Below, piece by piece: positions 1-7,611 of a stretch of 58,939 bases of DNA. Location of the stretch: NCBI GenBank assembly GCA_009784555.1, contig WRBO01000010.1, positions 1 through 58,939 on the forward strand, given 5' to 3'. Numbering within the stretch: the stretch's first letter is position 1; every line of letters starts with the position of its first letter. Made by a program: the position numbers and the translations under genes. This DNA comes from Bacillota bacterium (GTDB taxonomy: Bacteria > Bacillota > Clostridia > Christensenellales > UBA1242). The notes beneath the pieces were generated by a model. That model was not told the origin of the DNA, ran no database searches, and saw nothing but the letters and a program-made list of their open reading frames with translations.

Positions 1-16
1 CCGCCCCGACTTCACG

Positions 17-125
17 TTCCCCCCCCCCGAACCCCCCCCCCCCAACAAAAATTACAAAAGTAATAACCCCCCCAAGGCTTCGCTTCGGGCCAAACGAAAA
101 TCCTGCGGATTTTGTCCGAACTATT
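17..125 (+). repeat. Dispersed double poly-C repeat, copy 1
   Basis: Tracts of C10 (19-28), C12 (32-43) and C7 (67-73), the last two separated by 23 nt of A-rich sequence, followed by a GGCTTCG...TTCGGGCC block and its imperfect inverted partner near 115. The same order, with the same 23-nt spacer, recurs near 7666-7704 (minus strand), 16236-16274 (minus strand) and 44211-44249. The frame reads through the element, so this may be the tail of a gene cut off by the window edge. No intact gene is seen in 1-170. Confidence 0.75.
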
Positions 126-170
126 ATGTTAACCCTGTGGGTGCATTGGATTCTCCAGCAAAATGTTATA

Positions 171-539
171 TTATGTTTTGGAACGGCTGCGGGCTATCAT
201 CGCAATAACAAACCCGAAAACTATGGCGGCGGCAACACCTGCCGCGGCGGCCACCAAACCGCCTGTGAAAATCCCTATGAACCCGTCACGCTCTACGGCC
301 TGGATCGCGCCCTCGGCTAATACCCCACCGAACCCAACAATAGGTACGGTTATCCCCGCACCAACCGCATTGCGAATTGGCTCGAACACTTGGAACGCAC
401 CCAACAATATCCCCACCGTTACAAATATCACTAAAATGCGGGACGTCGTCCACTTGGTACGCAAGATAAGGATTTGCCCAATCATGCAAATCACCCCACC
501 AACAAGGAAAGCCAATAGGAATTTAATCAAAATTTCCAT
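171..539 (-). CDS. spoVAE: Stage V sporulation protein AE (SpoVAE/SpoVAEB)
   Basis: Small inner-forespore membrane protein (122 aa) of the SpoVA channel that moves Ca-dipicolinate into the forespore and out again at germination. The sequence is almost entirely hydrophobic, with about four membrane segments, and carries the family signatures GAFQVFEPIRNAVGAG, PIVGFGG and AVERDGFIGIFTGG. A GGTGAG site sits directly before the ATG, and the start overlaps the stop of a 28-codon upstream reading frame (TAATG). spoVAD and spoVAC lie 15-17 kb away, whereas spoVA genes usually form one operon. SpoVAC and SpoVAE share a Pfam family, but the motifs and length favour SpoVAE. Confidence 0.9.
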   Translation of the reverse strand: MEILIKFLLAFLVGGVICMIGQILILRTKWTTSRILVIFVTVGILLGAFQVFEPIRNAVGAGITVPIVGFGGVLAEGAIQAVERDGFIGIFTGGLVAAAAGVAAAIVFGFVIAMIARSRSKT

Positions 540-625
540 TACTCACCCCCCTGCCCGACCGTCGCCGTGTTATTGAACGCGTGCAGGGCACGCAGACTAT
601 TGGAAAATTTAATCAGGATATCCAT
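539..625 (-). CDS. Possible 28-aa upstream reading frame coupled to spoVAE
   Basis: An ATG-initiated frame of 28 codons starts MDILIKFSN and ends GQGGE. Its TAA overlaps the spoVAE ATG (TAATG), an arrangement typical of translational coupling. Its first residues (MDILIKF) resemble the start of SpoVAE itself (MEILIKF), so it could be a remnant of a local duplication. No clear Shine-Dalgarno precedes it. It may be chance; there is no homology evidence. Confidence 0.3.
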   Translation of the reverse strand: MDILIKFSNSLRALHAFNNTATVGQGGE

Positions 626-660
626 ATATAAATTTTCGACAAGATGTGATACAATGAAAC

Positions 661-1569
661 ATGAAAAAAATAACCAAATGGACGGCGAACGACATTCCCG
701 ACCAAACGGGACGCGTTGCCATTGTTACTGGCTCAAATACGGGTCTGGGGTTCGAGGTCGCGCTTGAACTGGCCGCTCGCGGCGCACACGTTATTATGGC
801 CGTGCGTTCGGTTGAACGTGGTTCGGCGGCCCGCGACCGAATAATCGAACAACACCCAAACGCGACAATAACGGTCCAGGAACTTGATTTATCCTCGCTG
901 GAATCTGTACACACGGCGGCCCGGAACATAATGGCAAAGTTCCCGCACATTGATATGTTGGTGAACAACGCGGGGTCAATTACCAGCAAAGGCCAAAAAA
1001 CCAAAGAGGGTTACGAGATACTATTCGGAACAAACCACCTTGGCCACTTTGCATTCACAATGCATTTGCTGAAACACATGGAACAAACCCCTGCATCACG
1101 AATTGTAAACGTAGCCAGTGTCGTCCACCGAAAGATGAAACCGCATTGGCTGAAAATGGACATGACCGACACATCACTGCGGTCTATGCAGGCATATTCA
1201 CGCAGCAAATTCTGCAACCTGCTCTTTACATATGAACTGCAACGATGGTTGCGCGGAACGGACACGATATGCGTTGCCGCACACCCTGGGTTGGCGAACT
1301 CGGACATCACGCGTAACTTTCCGCGCTTTGTACGATTTTTGGCAAAATTCGTCATGGCCAAAACAAAGATGGGCGCGTTGCCCATCCTGCGTGCGGCGAC
1401 CGACCCATCGGTCTTGGGCGGCCAATACTATGGGCCGCATGGCCGACGGGAACATCGCGGCTACCCCGTTGTTGTTTGTTCAACCAACATGTCATACGAC
1501 ATCCAGCTCCAGCGCGACTTATGGAAGCTCTCGGAAAAATTAACTGGGTTCGGGCACAGCGACTTCTGA
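661..1569 (+). CDS. Short-chain dehydrogenase/reductase (retinol-dehydrogenase-like)
   Basis: NAD(P)-dependent oxidoreductase of the classical SDR fold, 302 aa. Visible motifs are the cofactor loop TGSNTGLG (about residue 23), NNAG (about 100), the Ser-bearing strand NVASVVH, and the catalytic YSRSK (about 180). The pattern with a long C-terminal lid is closest to retinol dehydrogenase/WW-domain oxidoreductase-like SDRs; the substrate cannot be told. A TACAAT -10-like box ends 5 nt before the ATG and no Shine-Dalgarno is present, so translation is probably leaderless. It converges on the next gene and overlaps its 3' end by 30 nt. Confidence 0.85.
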   Translation: MKKITKWTANDIPDQTGRVAIVTGSNTGLGFEVALELAARGAHVIMAVRSVERGSAARDRIIEQHPNATITVQELDLSSLESVHTAARNIMAKFPHIDMLVNNAGSITSKGQKTKEGYEILFGTNHLGHFAFTMHLLKHMEQTPASRIVNVASVVHRKMKPHWLKMDMTDTSLRSMQAYSRSKFCNLLFTYELQRWLRGTDTICVAAHPGLANSDITRNFPRFVRFLAKFVMAKTKMGALPILRAATDPSVLGGQYYGPHGRREHRGYPVVVCSTNMSYDIQLQRDLWKLSEKLTGFGHSDF

Positions 1570-2130
1570 CATACCACGTCGTACGCGCGCCGCGGCCATG
1601 GCTTCAGCGGCCCTGATATCCGAAAGTGCTTTTTCGTTATTCATGTGTTTGATATATCCTGTGCACGTGGTGCAAACTTTCCTGCCGCTCTGTTTTGCTT
1701 GGGGCTTTGCATCGGCCCATTCCAATGCCTCATAAACCCATCTGTCTATTTTTTCTTCCATCTTGTCACGCATGTTGTCGGCCGCGTCTTGAAACTTGAA
1801 CATTTCGTTGACCTTTGTTGTCATGCGCCCACCGAAAAAGAAACTGGCCTTTTGTGCATAGTTGTGCGCGACCTCTCCATACAGGTCTGCGTTCCGTTGA
1901 TGTTCACCGACATATGTTGCCATTTGTGCAACGGATGTTTGTTTTGGTTGCGATATCAAATCGTTGGTTCCATCGATGTGAACCATGCCGTTTTCATAAC
2001 CGGGGGTATCGGCGGCCAAGCCATCCATCCAACGCGCAACACCCACCGTACCGTCATCGTACTTGTACGTCACCGTGTCGTTATATGACCAATCCGTACC
2101 GTATTCGGGCACCCGCTTTGTTTCGTCCAT
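1540..2130 (-). CDS. Unknown protein, 196 aa
   Basis: I do not recognise this family. It is soluble, with an N-terminal half rich in Tyr, Asp and Gly (a run YKYDDGTVGVARWMDG) and a mainly helical, charged C-terminal half with coiled-coil-like heptads (MRDKMEEKIDRW). A CTTC pair near residue 150 could bind metal. CAGGAG lies upstream of the ATG. It lies downstream of, and in the same direction as, the ABC transporter genes, 45 nt after the ATPase stop, so it may be the last gene of that unit. Its 3' end overlaps the convergent SDR gene. Confidence 0.6.
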   Translation of the reverse strand: MDETKRVPEYGTDWSYNDTVTYKYDDGTVGVARWMDGLAADTPGYENGMVHIDGTNDLISQPKQTSVAQMATYVGEHQRNADLYGEVAHNYAQKASFFFGGRMTTKVNEMFKFQDAADNMRDKMEEKIDRWVYEALEWADAKPQAKQSGRKVCTTCTGYIKHMNNEKALSDIRAAEAMAAARVRRGMSEVAVPEPS

Positions 2131-2174
2131 ATTACTGGTTTACTCCTGTGGCTCGGCAATGTCAACAGTTTGGA

Positions 2175-2924
2175 TTACTTCTCGAATCGTGCGATTAATT
2201 TCGCGGGGGTCAGGGACGATTTACTCTCGCCCGAAACATCCATTGTGACCTCTCCCCCCTGCATCATCCACATACGGTCGCCGTACGTGATTGCATCGGT
2301 CAGGTTGTGCGAAATCATAATCGTTGTGATACCCATTTCGCGGACAAGACGGTTTGTAATCTCCATGACTTGCTTTGCTATTTTCGGGTCAAGGGCCGAT
2401 GTATGTTCATCGAGTAACAGCAGGTTAGGCTTCTGCAAGGTCGCCATCAAGAGTGTAACGACCTGGCGCATGCCACCCGACAACAACCCCGCAGGACGGC
2501 GTAAACAGGTATCCAAACCCAAGTCGTATTCGGCAAGACGTTCACGAAAGAAATCCAGATTCTTTTTCGGTAGTGCCAGTTTCAATCCGCGCCGCCGTCC
2601 ACGGTTATAAGCAATTGCCAAATTTTCCGCAACCGTCAGGTCTGGACACACACCCGTATTCGGGTCTTGGAACACACATGCAATCATGTTCGCGCGTTGG
2701 TGCCGTGTGCGGCGCGTAATGTCCACGCCGTCGATAACAACCGAACCCGTAGTCGGGCGCAGGTTGCCATTGATGATATTCATCAAAGTTGATTTGCCCG
2801 CACCGTTACCACCGATGATTGAAACAAATTCACCGTCACCGATTGTAAGGTTAGTTGTTTTAAGGGCCACGTTACGCTCTATGCCGTTATCGAACGTTTG
2901 CGATATGTTTTTAAGTTCTACCAT
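2175..2924 (-). CDS. ABC transporter ATP-binding protein of TrpXYZ-type amino-acid importer
   Basis: Cytoplasmic ATPase (249 aa) that powers the importer whose permease is the preceding gene. It has Walker A GGNGAGKST (about residue 38), a Q-loop FQDPNTG, signature LSGGMRQ, Walker B LLLLDEHTSALD and an H-loop MISHNL. The subfamily (COG1101-like) accompanies COG4120 permeases and COG2984 binding proteins. The gene overlaps the permease by 14 nt, so the two are translationally coupled. It is the only ATPase gene near the four binding-protein genes and is inferred to serve all of them. Confidence 0.93.
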   Translation of the reverse strand: MVELKNISQTFDNGIERNVALKTTNLTIGDGEFVSIIGGNGAGKSTLMNIINGNLRPTTGSVVIDGVDITRRTRHQRANMIACVFQDPNTGVCPDLTVAENLAIAYNRGRRRGLKLALPKKNLDFFRERLAEYDLGLDTCLRRPAGLLSGGMRQVVTLLMATLQKPNLLLLDEHTSALDPKIAKQVMEITNRLVREMGITTIMISHNLTDAITYGDRMWMMQGGEVTMDVSGESKSSLTPAKLIARFEK

Positions 2925-3843
2925 ATGCCCTCCTGTCTTTCCATAGTTGTTTGATTTTTGGTATGCAAAGTGCGATTAATGTTAGCGCAGCCGCCAGTAA
3001 TCGTGTGGCGTCTGTGGACATCAGGCCACTTATGATTACAACTGAAATGATGCTGAAATATATAAATGCACCCGCAACCACGAACAGCAGTTTAATCAAC
3101 ATGTTTGCCTTTTTCGGCGTTATCACCTCACCGATGACCAATGCCGCCAAACCGATGACGAGGATGCCTGCACCGCTGTGGACACTGGCCCCACTCTGTT
3201 GCTGGACAACTAGGGCCCCTGACAATGCTATGATGGCGTTCGAGAGAACCAAGACGAAGATTTTGCGGCTGTCGGTGTTTATCCCGTTTGACCGCGCCAT
3301 GTATTCGTTAGAACCAGTCGCACGTATGGATAGACCAAATTCGGTACGGAACAAAAAGTACAGCGCGGTTATAACAAGTGCCACGACAATCACTCCAACA
3401 ATTATGTAAGACGTCAGAAGTGCATTGAATGGTTGCATACCAAGGCCAACAAGCCATAGCCGTATTGGTGTGTTCACGAATGTGTCGAGAGGGGCGGAGA
3501 TATTGCTGCTGCCCATTACAAACAGGTTTATAGAGAACAAAGCCATGGTTACCAGAAGGCCGCTGATAATACCATCAATTTTAAGTTTGGTGTGGATAAG
3601 CCCCGTCACCATACCTGCGGCCGCACCACCGAGAGGTGCAATCATTAGGACAACCGCAAAGTGTGAACCACCAGCCAGCATCGTCATTGCGATTGCCCCG
3701 CCGAATGCAAACGACCCCTCGACCGTCAGGTCGGGTTTCCGCATAACGCGCAGGTTCAAGAAAATACCTATGGCGACAAGGGCGTGAAGCAGCCCTTGTC
3801 CCAATGCGCCATAGATACTAGTCAGAAAAACATCTATACTCAT
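2911..3843 (-). CDS. ABC transporter permease of TrpXYZ-type amino-acid importer
   Basis: Integral membrane permease of 310 aa with about eight to nine hydrophobic segments, a conserved MRKPDLTVEGSFAFGGA block near residue 35, and the cytoplasmic coupling region FRTEFGLSIRATGSNEYMARSNGIN (split family signature of BPD_transp_2 permeases). It follows solute-binding gene 1 by 27 nt and overlaps the ATPase gene. It must therefore be transcribed at least from the promoter and attenuator of binding protein 1, and also by read-through from the upstream copies. It is the single permease for four binding proteins. Confidence 0.93.
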   Translation of the reverse strand: MSIDVFLTSIYGALGQGLLHALVAIGIFLNLRVMRKPDLTVEGSFAFGGAIAMTMLAGGSHFAVVLMIAPLGGAAAGMVTGLIHTKLKIDGIISGLLVTMALFSINLFVMGSSNISAPLDTFVNTPIRLWLVGLGMQPFNALLTSYIIVGVIVVALVITALYFLFRTEFGLSIRATGSNEYMARSNGINTDSRKIFVLVLSNAIIALSGALVVQQQSGASVHSGAGILVIGLAALVIGEVITPKKANMLIKLLFVVAGAFIYFSIISVVIISGLMSTDATRLLAAALTLIALCIPKIKQLWKDRRAYGRT

Positions 3844-3870
3844 TTCTTTCTTTTAATTCTCCTCTTTTTG

Positions 3871-4905
3871 TCAGTAAACTTCGGTTGCGGCATCCAACAT
3901 GCGTTGCGGGATGGTCATTCCGAATGATTCGGCCAGGGTGCGGTTTATTATCAAATCCAATGCCGTTGCCGGTGAACGGTAGTATCGCATTCCGTTTATA
4001 CGTATGTCGCCAGGTGTTTCACCGCCAACCAAGACACGGAATGCCAATTCAGCCGTCATTGCACCCAAGTGCAGATAGCATGGTGCCATGGACAGTACCG
4101 CCGCACCCGCCGCTACCTTTGCCGCGAATGATGACATGATTGGCAATGGACGTGAACCGTTAGCATTCAAATCGCCTATCATTTGGAACGCCGCATCCGT
4201 TCCCAGACGGTTGTCTTGGCCCGTGAATATTGCCCTGTAACGTGGATTGCCTTGGATTGCGGTTATGCGGGTAGTGACCTGGCCCACGTCCGTTACCCCG
4301 TGACGTGTGACAGTTATTCCATCTGCGGCGGCCGCGTCGACCAACATGTCGCCTTGGGCACGGACATTGTCCTCGTCAGATGAATACAGGTATGCCACAT
4401 AGAATCCGCCCGTAGGTATTCCAACCAGTTCGCGCAGAAGTGCGACTTGGGCCGTCATGTCCACCACGTCGCTTGTCCCCGTTGTGAACGGGTGCAACAT
4501 TTGTGATGCGGTGGGGTTAGAGGCCGAACTGAATACGACAGGTGTCGTGCCGCCCGCCCCCGCAGCCGCAGCGATTGTTGCGTTGACAGCGGTCGTTCCA
4601 ACCGAGAACATCATATCAACGCGTTGTGCCAAGAAATTGTTTGCGATTGTTGTTGCGGTTGCCGCATCTCCATTCGCATTTTGGTACAGGAAGTTCACGC
4701 TGTACCCCGCGTCGTCCATCAATTCAGTCAAACGAGTTCGGAAGCCCTCGGTTGAGTCACAGGCGGCCGGGAATACCAAGAATTGATTAAGGCCGATTGT
4801 GAAGTCGTAATTGTTCCGATTGCGGCATCCCGTCATGAACATTCCCATTGTTGCTACCGCCACTACCATTGTTACTACTGCAAAGTGTTTTATAGATTTT
4901 TTCAT
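3871..4905 (-). CDS. Solute-binding lipoprotein 1 of the ABC importer (branched-chain amino acid candidate)
   Basis: Extracytoplasmic receptor of the ABC_sub_bind (PF04392/COG2984, TrpX-like) family, 344 aa. It has an N-terminal signal peptide ending in lipobox MTGC, then two alpha/beta lobes; family blocks are YQNANGDAATATTIANNF, SVGTTA, YSSDEDN and GQDNRLG. The chosen start is the ATG after AAAGGAGACAGCA; an in-frame ATG 11 codons upstream has no such site. It is closer to copy 3 than to copies 2 and 4. Upstream lie its own promoter, leader peptide (Leu/Val/Ile codons) and terminator, which imply that it takes up branched-chain amino acids. The ligand is inference. Confidence 0.9.
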   Translation of the reverse strand: MKKSIKHFAVVTMVVAVATMGMFMTGCRNRNNYDFTIGLNQFLVFPAACDSTEGFRTRLTELMDDAGYSVNFLYQNANGDAATATTIANNFLAQRVDMMFSVGTTAVNATIAAAAGAGGTTPVVFSSASNPTASQMLHPFTTGTSDVVDMTAQVALLRELVGIPTGGFYVAYLYSSDEDNVRAQGDMLVDAAAADGITVTRHGVTDVGQVTTRITAIQGNPRYRAIFTGQDNRLGTDAAFQMIGDLNANGSRPLPIMSSFAAKVAAGAAVLSMAPCYLHLGAMTAELAFRVLVGGETPGDIRINGMRYYRSPATALDLIINRTLAESFGMTIPQRMLDAATEVY

Positions 4906-4940
4906 TGCTGTCTCCTTTTTGTGATATGAACTGTACACAA

Positions 4941-4982
4941 AAGAAAAAGCTCGGTTCCTCTAATTTCCAAGGGTTACCGAGC
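4941..4982 (-). terminator. Attenuator terminator 1
   Basis: Minus-strand hairpin with arms GCTCGGTAACC and GGAACCGAGC followed by TTTTTC. It lies between leader peptide 1 and binding-protein gene 1, so it controls read-through rather than ending a gene. The 5' arm (TCGGTAACCC) is a perfect 10-bp complement of the leader codons encoding SGYR. Confidence 0.88.
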
Positions 4983-5021
4983 AGTTACTTTTTAGTAGAA
5001 TTCAAATCATACAAAAAGTCA

Positions 5022-5087
5022 TCACAGTCGGTAACCCGAAGTGACGATAATGAGAACCAAGCCGTAATTCTTTTTAGTACAGTTCAT
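5022..5087 (-). CDS. Leader peptide 1 (Leu/Val/Ile-rich), attenuator of binding protein 1
   Basis: A 21-codon frame: it begins MNCTKKNYG, continues with the regulatory run LVLIIV (codons TTG GTT CTC ATT ATC GTC) and ends TSGYRL before TGA. The frame is shared with three sister leaders. The ATG is 8 nt below the -10 box and has no Shine-Dalgarno, so the mRNA should start at or within 1-2 nt of the AUG. Model: ribosomes stalled at Leu/Val/Ile codons leave GGGTTACCGA free to pair with the terminator 5' arm, giving read-through; fast translation to the stop covers it and the terminator forms. The first 11 nt of the transcript also pair perfectly with 4926-4936, past the terminator. Confidence 0.85.
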   Translation of the reverse strand: MNCTKKNYGLVLIIVTSGYRL

Positions 5088-5095
5088 ATCTCATA

Positions 5096-5124
5096 TATAT
5101 ACACTTTGCGGGTGGGTGTGTCAA
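5096..5124 (-). promoter_or_regulatory. SigA-type promoter of leader 1
   Basis: -35 TTGACA (5119-5124), 17-bp spacer, -10 TATATA (5096-5101) on the minus strand. The predicted start point coincides with the leader AUG at 5087. The -35 lies only 8 bp past the stop of the upstream binding-protein gene. Confidence 0.85.
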
Positions 5125-5132
5125 CAGGTTTT

Positions 5133-6128
5133 TTAGAACGTGCGGTCAGGGTCTGCCCTGTTGCGTAGAGTTTGGGGAATGGTGAAGTTGATTGCGGTGG
5201 CCTCGGTTATGTTGACGTATAGGTTCAGCGAGTCGGCGGTTGGGACATGGAATGGGATGGTTCCAGGTTGTGTGCCGTTAATCAAGATTTCAAACGCCAA
5301 GTCGGCGGCGGCCGCACCGTTCGCCGCAAAGCACACCGCGAGGGATGCAATCGCACCCGACGGAACGTGGGTTGGTGAGGCAACGACAATCGGCAGTTGG
5401 GTCAGCGAGCGGTTGAGGGTTTGAACCATTTGCATGTTGCTGCTGATTTGGTTGTCTTGACCAAGGTAGATTGCCGTTATGTCCGAGCGTGAACGGATGG
5501 TTGTGAACACGGCATCAAGGTCGGGGGTCAGGGACGTTATACCAAACGTTGCGATTGAGTCGGTGGGGGCCGCGGCGATTAATCGGTCACGGGTGTTGCG
5601 GCTGTTGTCCTCGGCCGTTGTGTAGATGAATGCAACGCGGTTTGTTGGGGACAGAGGCGCGCCGAGAAGTTCGGTTAGTAGTTCGACCTGGCTGTCCATT
5701 GGGAGTGCGGATGACGAACCAGTTAAGTTTTGTCCCACCAGTCCCGCGCCGACGGGGTCGGTTATGACACCGAAGACCTGGGGGATGCCTGCAATTTCTG
5801 CGATTGGGCGGGTGGCTTGGGACGCGCCCGTACCAAGCGTGAACATCAGGTCTACCCTTTGGGCGGCGAAGCCGTTAGCAATAGTTGTTGCGGCGGCCAT
5901 GTCACCGCCCGCATTATGGTAGGTGAAGCGGATGGTTTTCCCAGCATCGTCCATCAATTCGGTTAGGCGGTCGCGGAAGCCAGGGGTTGCCATTTCAAAT
6001 GCGGGGATTTGTGAATTTGCCAAAATTCCAATTGTAAAGTCGTGGTCGTCGCGGTTACGGCATCCCGTTAGGAGGATTCCCATAGAAGTGATGACAACGA
6101 TGGCGACGGCGGTAAGTATCTTTTTCAT
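5133..6128 (-). CDS. Solute-binding lipoprotein 2 of the ABC importer (tyrosine/aromatic candidate)
   Basis: TrpX-like ABC_sub_bind receptor, 331 aa, with signal peptide and lipobox LTGC followed by RNRDDHDFTIGIL. Family blocks include YHNAGGDMAAATTIANGF, MFTLGTGASQA, GVITDPVGAGLV, YTTAEDNS and LGQDNQI. The start is the ATG after AAAGGAAATATTT; the frame stays open 20 codons upstream through the leader terminator, but that segment is not protein-like. It is most similar to copy 4. Its leader peptide contains Phe, Tyr, His and Tyr codons, so an aromatic ligand, most likely tyrosine, is inferred. No permease gene is adjacent; it must use the shared one. Confidence 0.9.
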   Translation of the reverse strand: MKKILTAVAIVVITSMGILLTGCRNRDDHDFTIGILANSQIPAFEMATPGFRDRLTELMDDAGKTIRFTYHNAGGDMAAATTIANGFAAQRVDLMFTLGTGASQATRPIAEIAGIPQVFGVITDPVGAGLVGQNLTGSSSALPMDSQVELLTELLGAPLSPTNRVAFIYTTAEDNSRNTRDRLIAAAPTDSIATFGITSLTPDLDAVFTTIRSRSDITAIYLGQDNQISSNMQMVQTLNRSLTQLPIVVASPTHVPSGAIASLAVCFAANGAAAADLAFEILINGTQPGTIPFHVPTADSLNLYVNITEATAINFTIPQTLRNRADPDRTF

Positions 6129-6162
6129 AAATATTTCCTTTTTTGAGTTTTGAACGTTGCAC

Positions 6163-6210
6163 AAAAAAACTCGGGTTTCGTTTCGCATATTGCAATCCGG
6201 TTACCGAGTT
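6163..6210 (-). terminator. Attenuator terminator 2
   Basis: Minus-strand hairpin AACTCGGT...ACCCGAGT followed by TTTTTTT, between leader peptide 2 and its gene. Its 5' arm and adjoining bases (CGGTAACCGGAT) complement the leader codons ATCCGGTTATCG over 12 bp. Here the pairing uses CCGG where the sister copies use GGG/CCC, which is compensatory change. Confidence 0.88.
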
Positions 6211-6246
6211 AGTTTTGTAGAATATTCAAAGCCGTACAGAAAACTA

Positions 6247-6309
6247 TTACATGCGATAACCGGATGTAATATAGTGATAAGCAAAACCGAGCCTTTTTGT
6301 GCCGTTCAT
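6247..6309 (-). CDS. Leader peptide 2 (Tyr/His), attenuator of binding protein 2
   Basis: A 20-codon frame: MNGTKRLGF, then AYHYI (GCT TAT CAC TAT ATT), then TSGYRM and TAA. The conserved flanks match leaders 1, 3 and 4; only the middle differs. Two adjacent-but-one Tyr codons plus Phe and His suggest control by tyrosine or by aromatic amino acids together. The ATG lies 7 nt after the -10 box with no Shine-Dalgarno, implying a leaderless leader. The TCCGGTTATCG codons sit in the loop of a small hairpin (TATTACAT/ATGTAATA) and can instead pair with the terminator. Confidence 0.85.
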   Translation of the reverse strand: MNGTKRLGFAYHYITSGYRM

Positions 6310-6316
6310 ATCAATA

Positions 6317-6345
6317 ATTATGCACGGAGGCCGTCAGGTTGTCAA
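6317..6345 (-). promoter_or_regulatory. SigA-type promoter of leader 2
   Basis: -35 TTGACA (6340-6345), 17-bp spacer, -10 CATAAT (6317-6322) on the minus strand; the -10 ends 7 nt before the leader ATG. Confidence 0.87.
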
Positions 6346-6366
6346 TCACTAATTTTTATTAAGTTG

Positions 6367-7368
6367 TCAAATAATTCTGTCTGCGCGAGCGAGAAGGGTT
6401 TCGGGGATTGTTATACCCAGTTGTGTTGCCAGGGTTTGGTTGATTAGTAGCGATAGGGATTCGTACGTTGGGTAGTAGATTTCCAGGTCGCCAGGGGTTG
6501 CACCGTTGGCCAAAATTTCATAGGCCAAGTTTGCCGCCGCACGTCCGATTGCCGCGTAATCCATTCCCGCCGAGGCGATGCCGCCACCGATTGCCATTGC
6601 CGTATCCCCCGTTACAATTGGGAGCGAGCGTGGTGATAGGTAGTTCAGGTTAGCGACAGATTGCATATTTGCGGCGAGCAAATTGTCTTGGCCGATGTAG
6701 ATTGCGACGATTTCGTTATCACCAGCAATTGCAGTCATTACGGTTTGCAGGTCGGTGATTGTGTTGATGCTGTGACGACGCACCTCTATCCCCATTTCGG
6801 TTGCCGCGGTTGTTAGCATGTCGCCTTGGACACGGCTGTTGTCCTCTGACCCCGTGTACAGATATGCGATTGCCCCGTTGATTTCGCCGCCGAGGAGGTC
6901 ACGGATAAGTTCGACCTGGAGTTTCATATCCAGCGCGTCCGATGCCCCCGTGATGTTTGCGTGTCCGTATAGTCCCGCGGTATATGGGGATGTAACGGCA
7001 CTGAAGACCACCGGTGTGTTTGCCACGATTGCGGCGTCGCGGCTGACCTGGGCACTGGGCGTTGCTATTGCCTGGATAAGGTCGACATTTTGGGCGAGGA
7101 AGTTGTTAGAAATCGTAGTTGCGATTGCACGGTCTGCGTTTGCATTTTGGTAGATGTACCGTACCGTGTAGCCACGCGCGCCCATCAATTCGTTTAGGCG
7201 TGATTGGAAGTTTGTTCGAGCGAGGTCGAGCGCGGGGTGTTGCAAGAATTGATTTATTCCCACGGTGAAGTCGTAGTTATTGCGGTTACGACATCCAGTT
7301 AGCATAAGGCCAGACATTCCGATGACCATGACGGTCAGCACACATATAGATATTTTTAATTTTTTCAC
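6367..7368 (-). CDS. Solute-binding lipoprotein 3 of the ABC importer (phenylalanine candidate)
   Basis: TrpX-like ABC_sub_bind receptor, 333 aa, GTG start preceded by AAGGAGAAATATC. Signal peptide with lipobox LTGC, then RNRNNYDFTVGINQF. Blocks shared with copy 1 include IYQNANADRAIATTISNNF, YTGSEDNS and IGQDNLLA, so copies 1 and 3 form one pair and copies 2 and 4 another. Its leader peptide has the run FFFGF, so phenylalanine is the inferred ligand. The gene ends 22 bp before the -35 of promoter 2. Confidence 0.9.
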   Translation of the reverse strand: MKKLKISICVLTVMVIGMSGLMLTGCRNRNNYDFTVGINQFLQHPALDLARTNFQSRLNELMGARGYTVRYIYQNANADRAIATTISNNFLAQNVDLIQAIATPSAQVSRDAAIVANTPVVFSAVTSPYTAGLYGHANITGASDALDMKLQVELIRDLLGGEINGAIAYLYTGSEDNSRVQGDMLTTAATEMGIEVRRHSINTITDLQTVMTAIAGDNEIVAIYIGQDNLLAANMQSVANLNYLSPRSLPIVTGDTAMAIGGGIASAGMDYAAIGRAAANLAYEILANGATPGDLEIYYPTYESLSLLINQTLATQLGITIPETLLARADRII

Positions 7369-7399
7369 GATATTTCTCCTTGATTAAATTGAACTGCAC

Positions 7400-7443
7400 A
7401 AAAAAACTCGGCTTCCCTTTTTGCGTACGTTGGGTTACCGAGT
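7400..7443 (-). terminator. Attenuator terminator 3
   Basis: Minus-strand hairpin with arms ACTCGGTAACCC and GGGAAGCCGAGT followed by TTTTTTT, between leader 3 and its gene. GGTAACCC is a perfect complement of the leader codons GGGTTACC. Confidence 0.88.
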
Positions 7444-7484
7444 CGTGAGTTTAATGTAAAGAAGGTGAATTACAGGAAAAAACT

Positions 7485-7544
7485 CTACGCAGGGTAACCC
7501 GTCGTAAAGCCAAAAAAGAAACCAAGCCTTTTTATGCAGTCCAT
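7485..7544 (-). CDS. Leader peptide 3 (Phe-rich), attenuator of binding protein 3
   Basis: A 19-codon frame: MDCIKRLG, the run FFFGF (TTC TTT TTT GGC TTT), then TTGYPA and TAG. Four Phe codons in five positions point to phenylalanine control. The ATG is 7 nt after the -10 box and has no Shine-Dalgarno. The ACGGGTTACCCTG segment near the stop lies in the loop of a CTTTACG/CGTAGAG hairpin and can switch to pairing with the terminator 5' arm. The first 14 nt of the transcript can pair with the bases just past the terminator T-run. Confidence 0.87.
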   Translation of the reverse strand: MDCIKRLGFFFGFTTGYPA

Positions 7545-7551
7545 AGCAATT

Positions 7552-7580
7552 ATTATGCATATGGAGAGGTGCATTGTCAA
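7552..7580 (-). promoter_or_regulatory. SigA-type promoter of leader 3
   Basis: -35 TTGACA (7575-7580), 17-bp spacer, -10 CATAAT (7552-7557), 7 nt to the leader ATG; the same geometry as promoter 2. Confidence 0.87.
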
Positions 7581-7611
7581 TGTCTTTTTTGGCCTTGGGG
7601 GTAATTTTTCC

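Noticed and set aside
4926..5088. T-box riboswitch before the binding-protein genes
   Set aside because: No AGGGUGGNACCGCG antiterminator bulge or Stem I elements in any of the four leaders; translated codon runs explain the conservation better.
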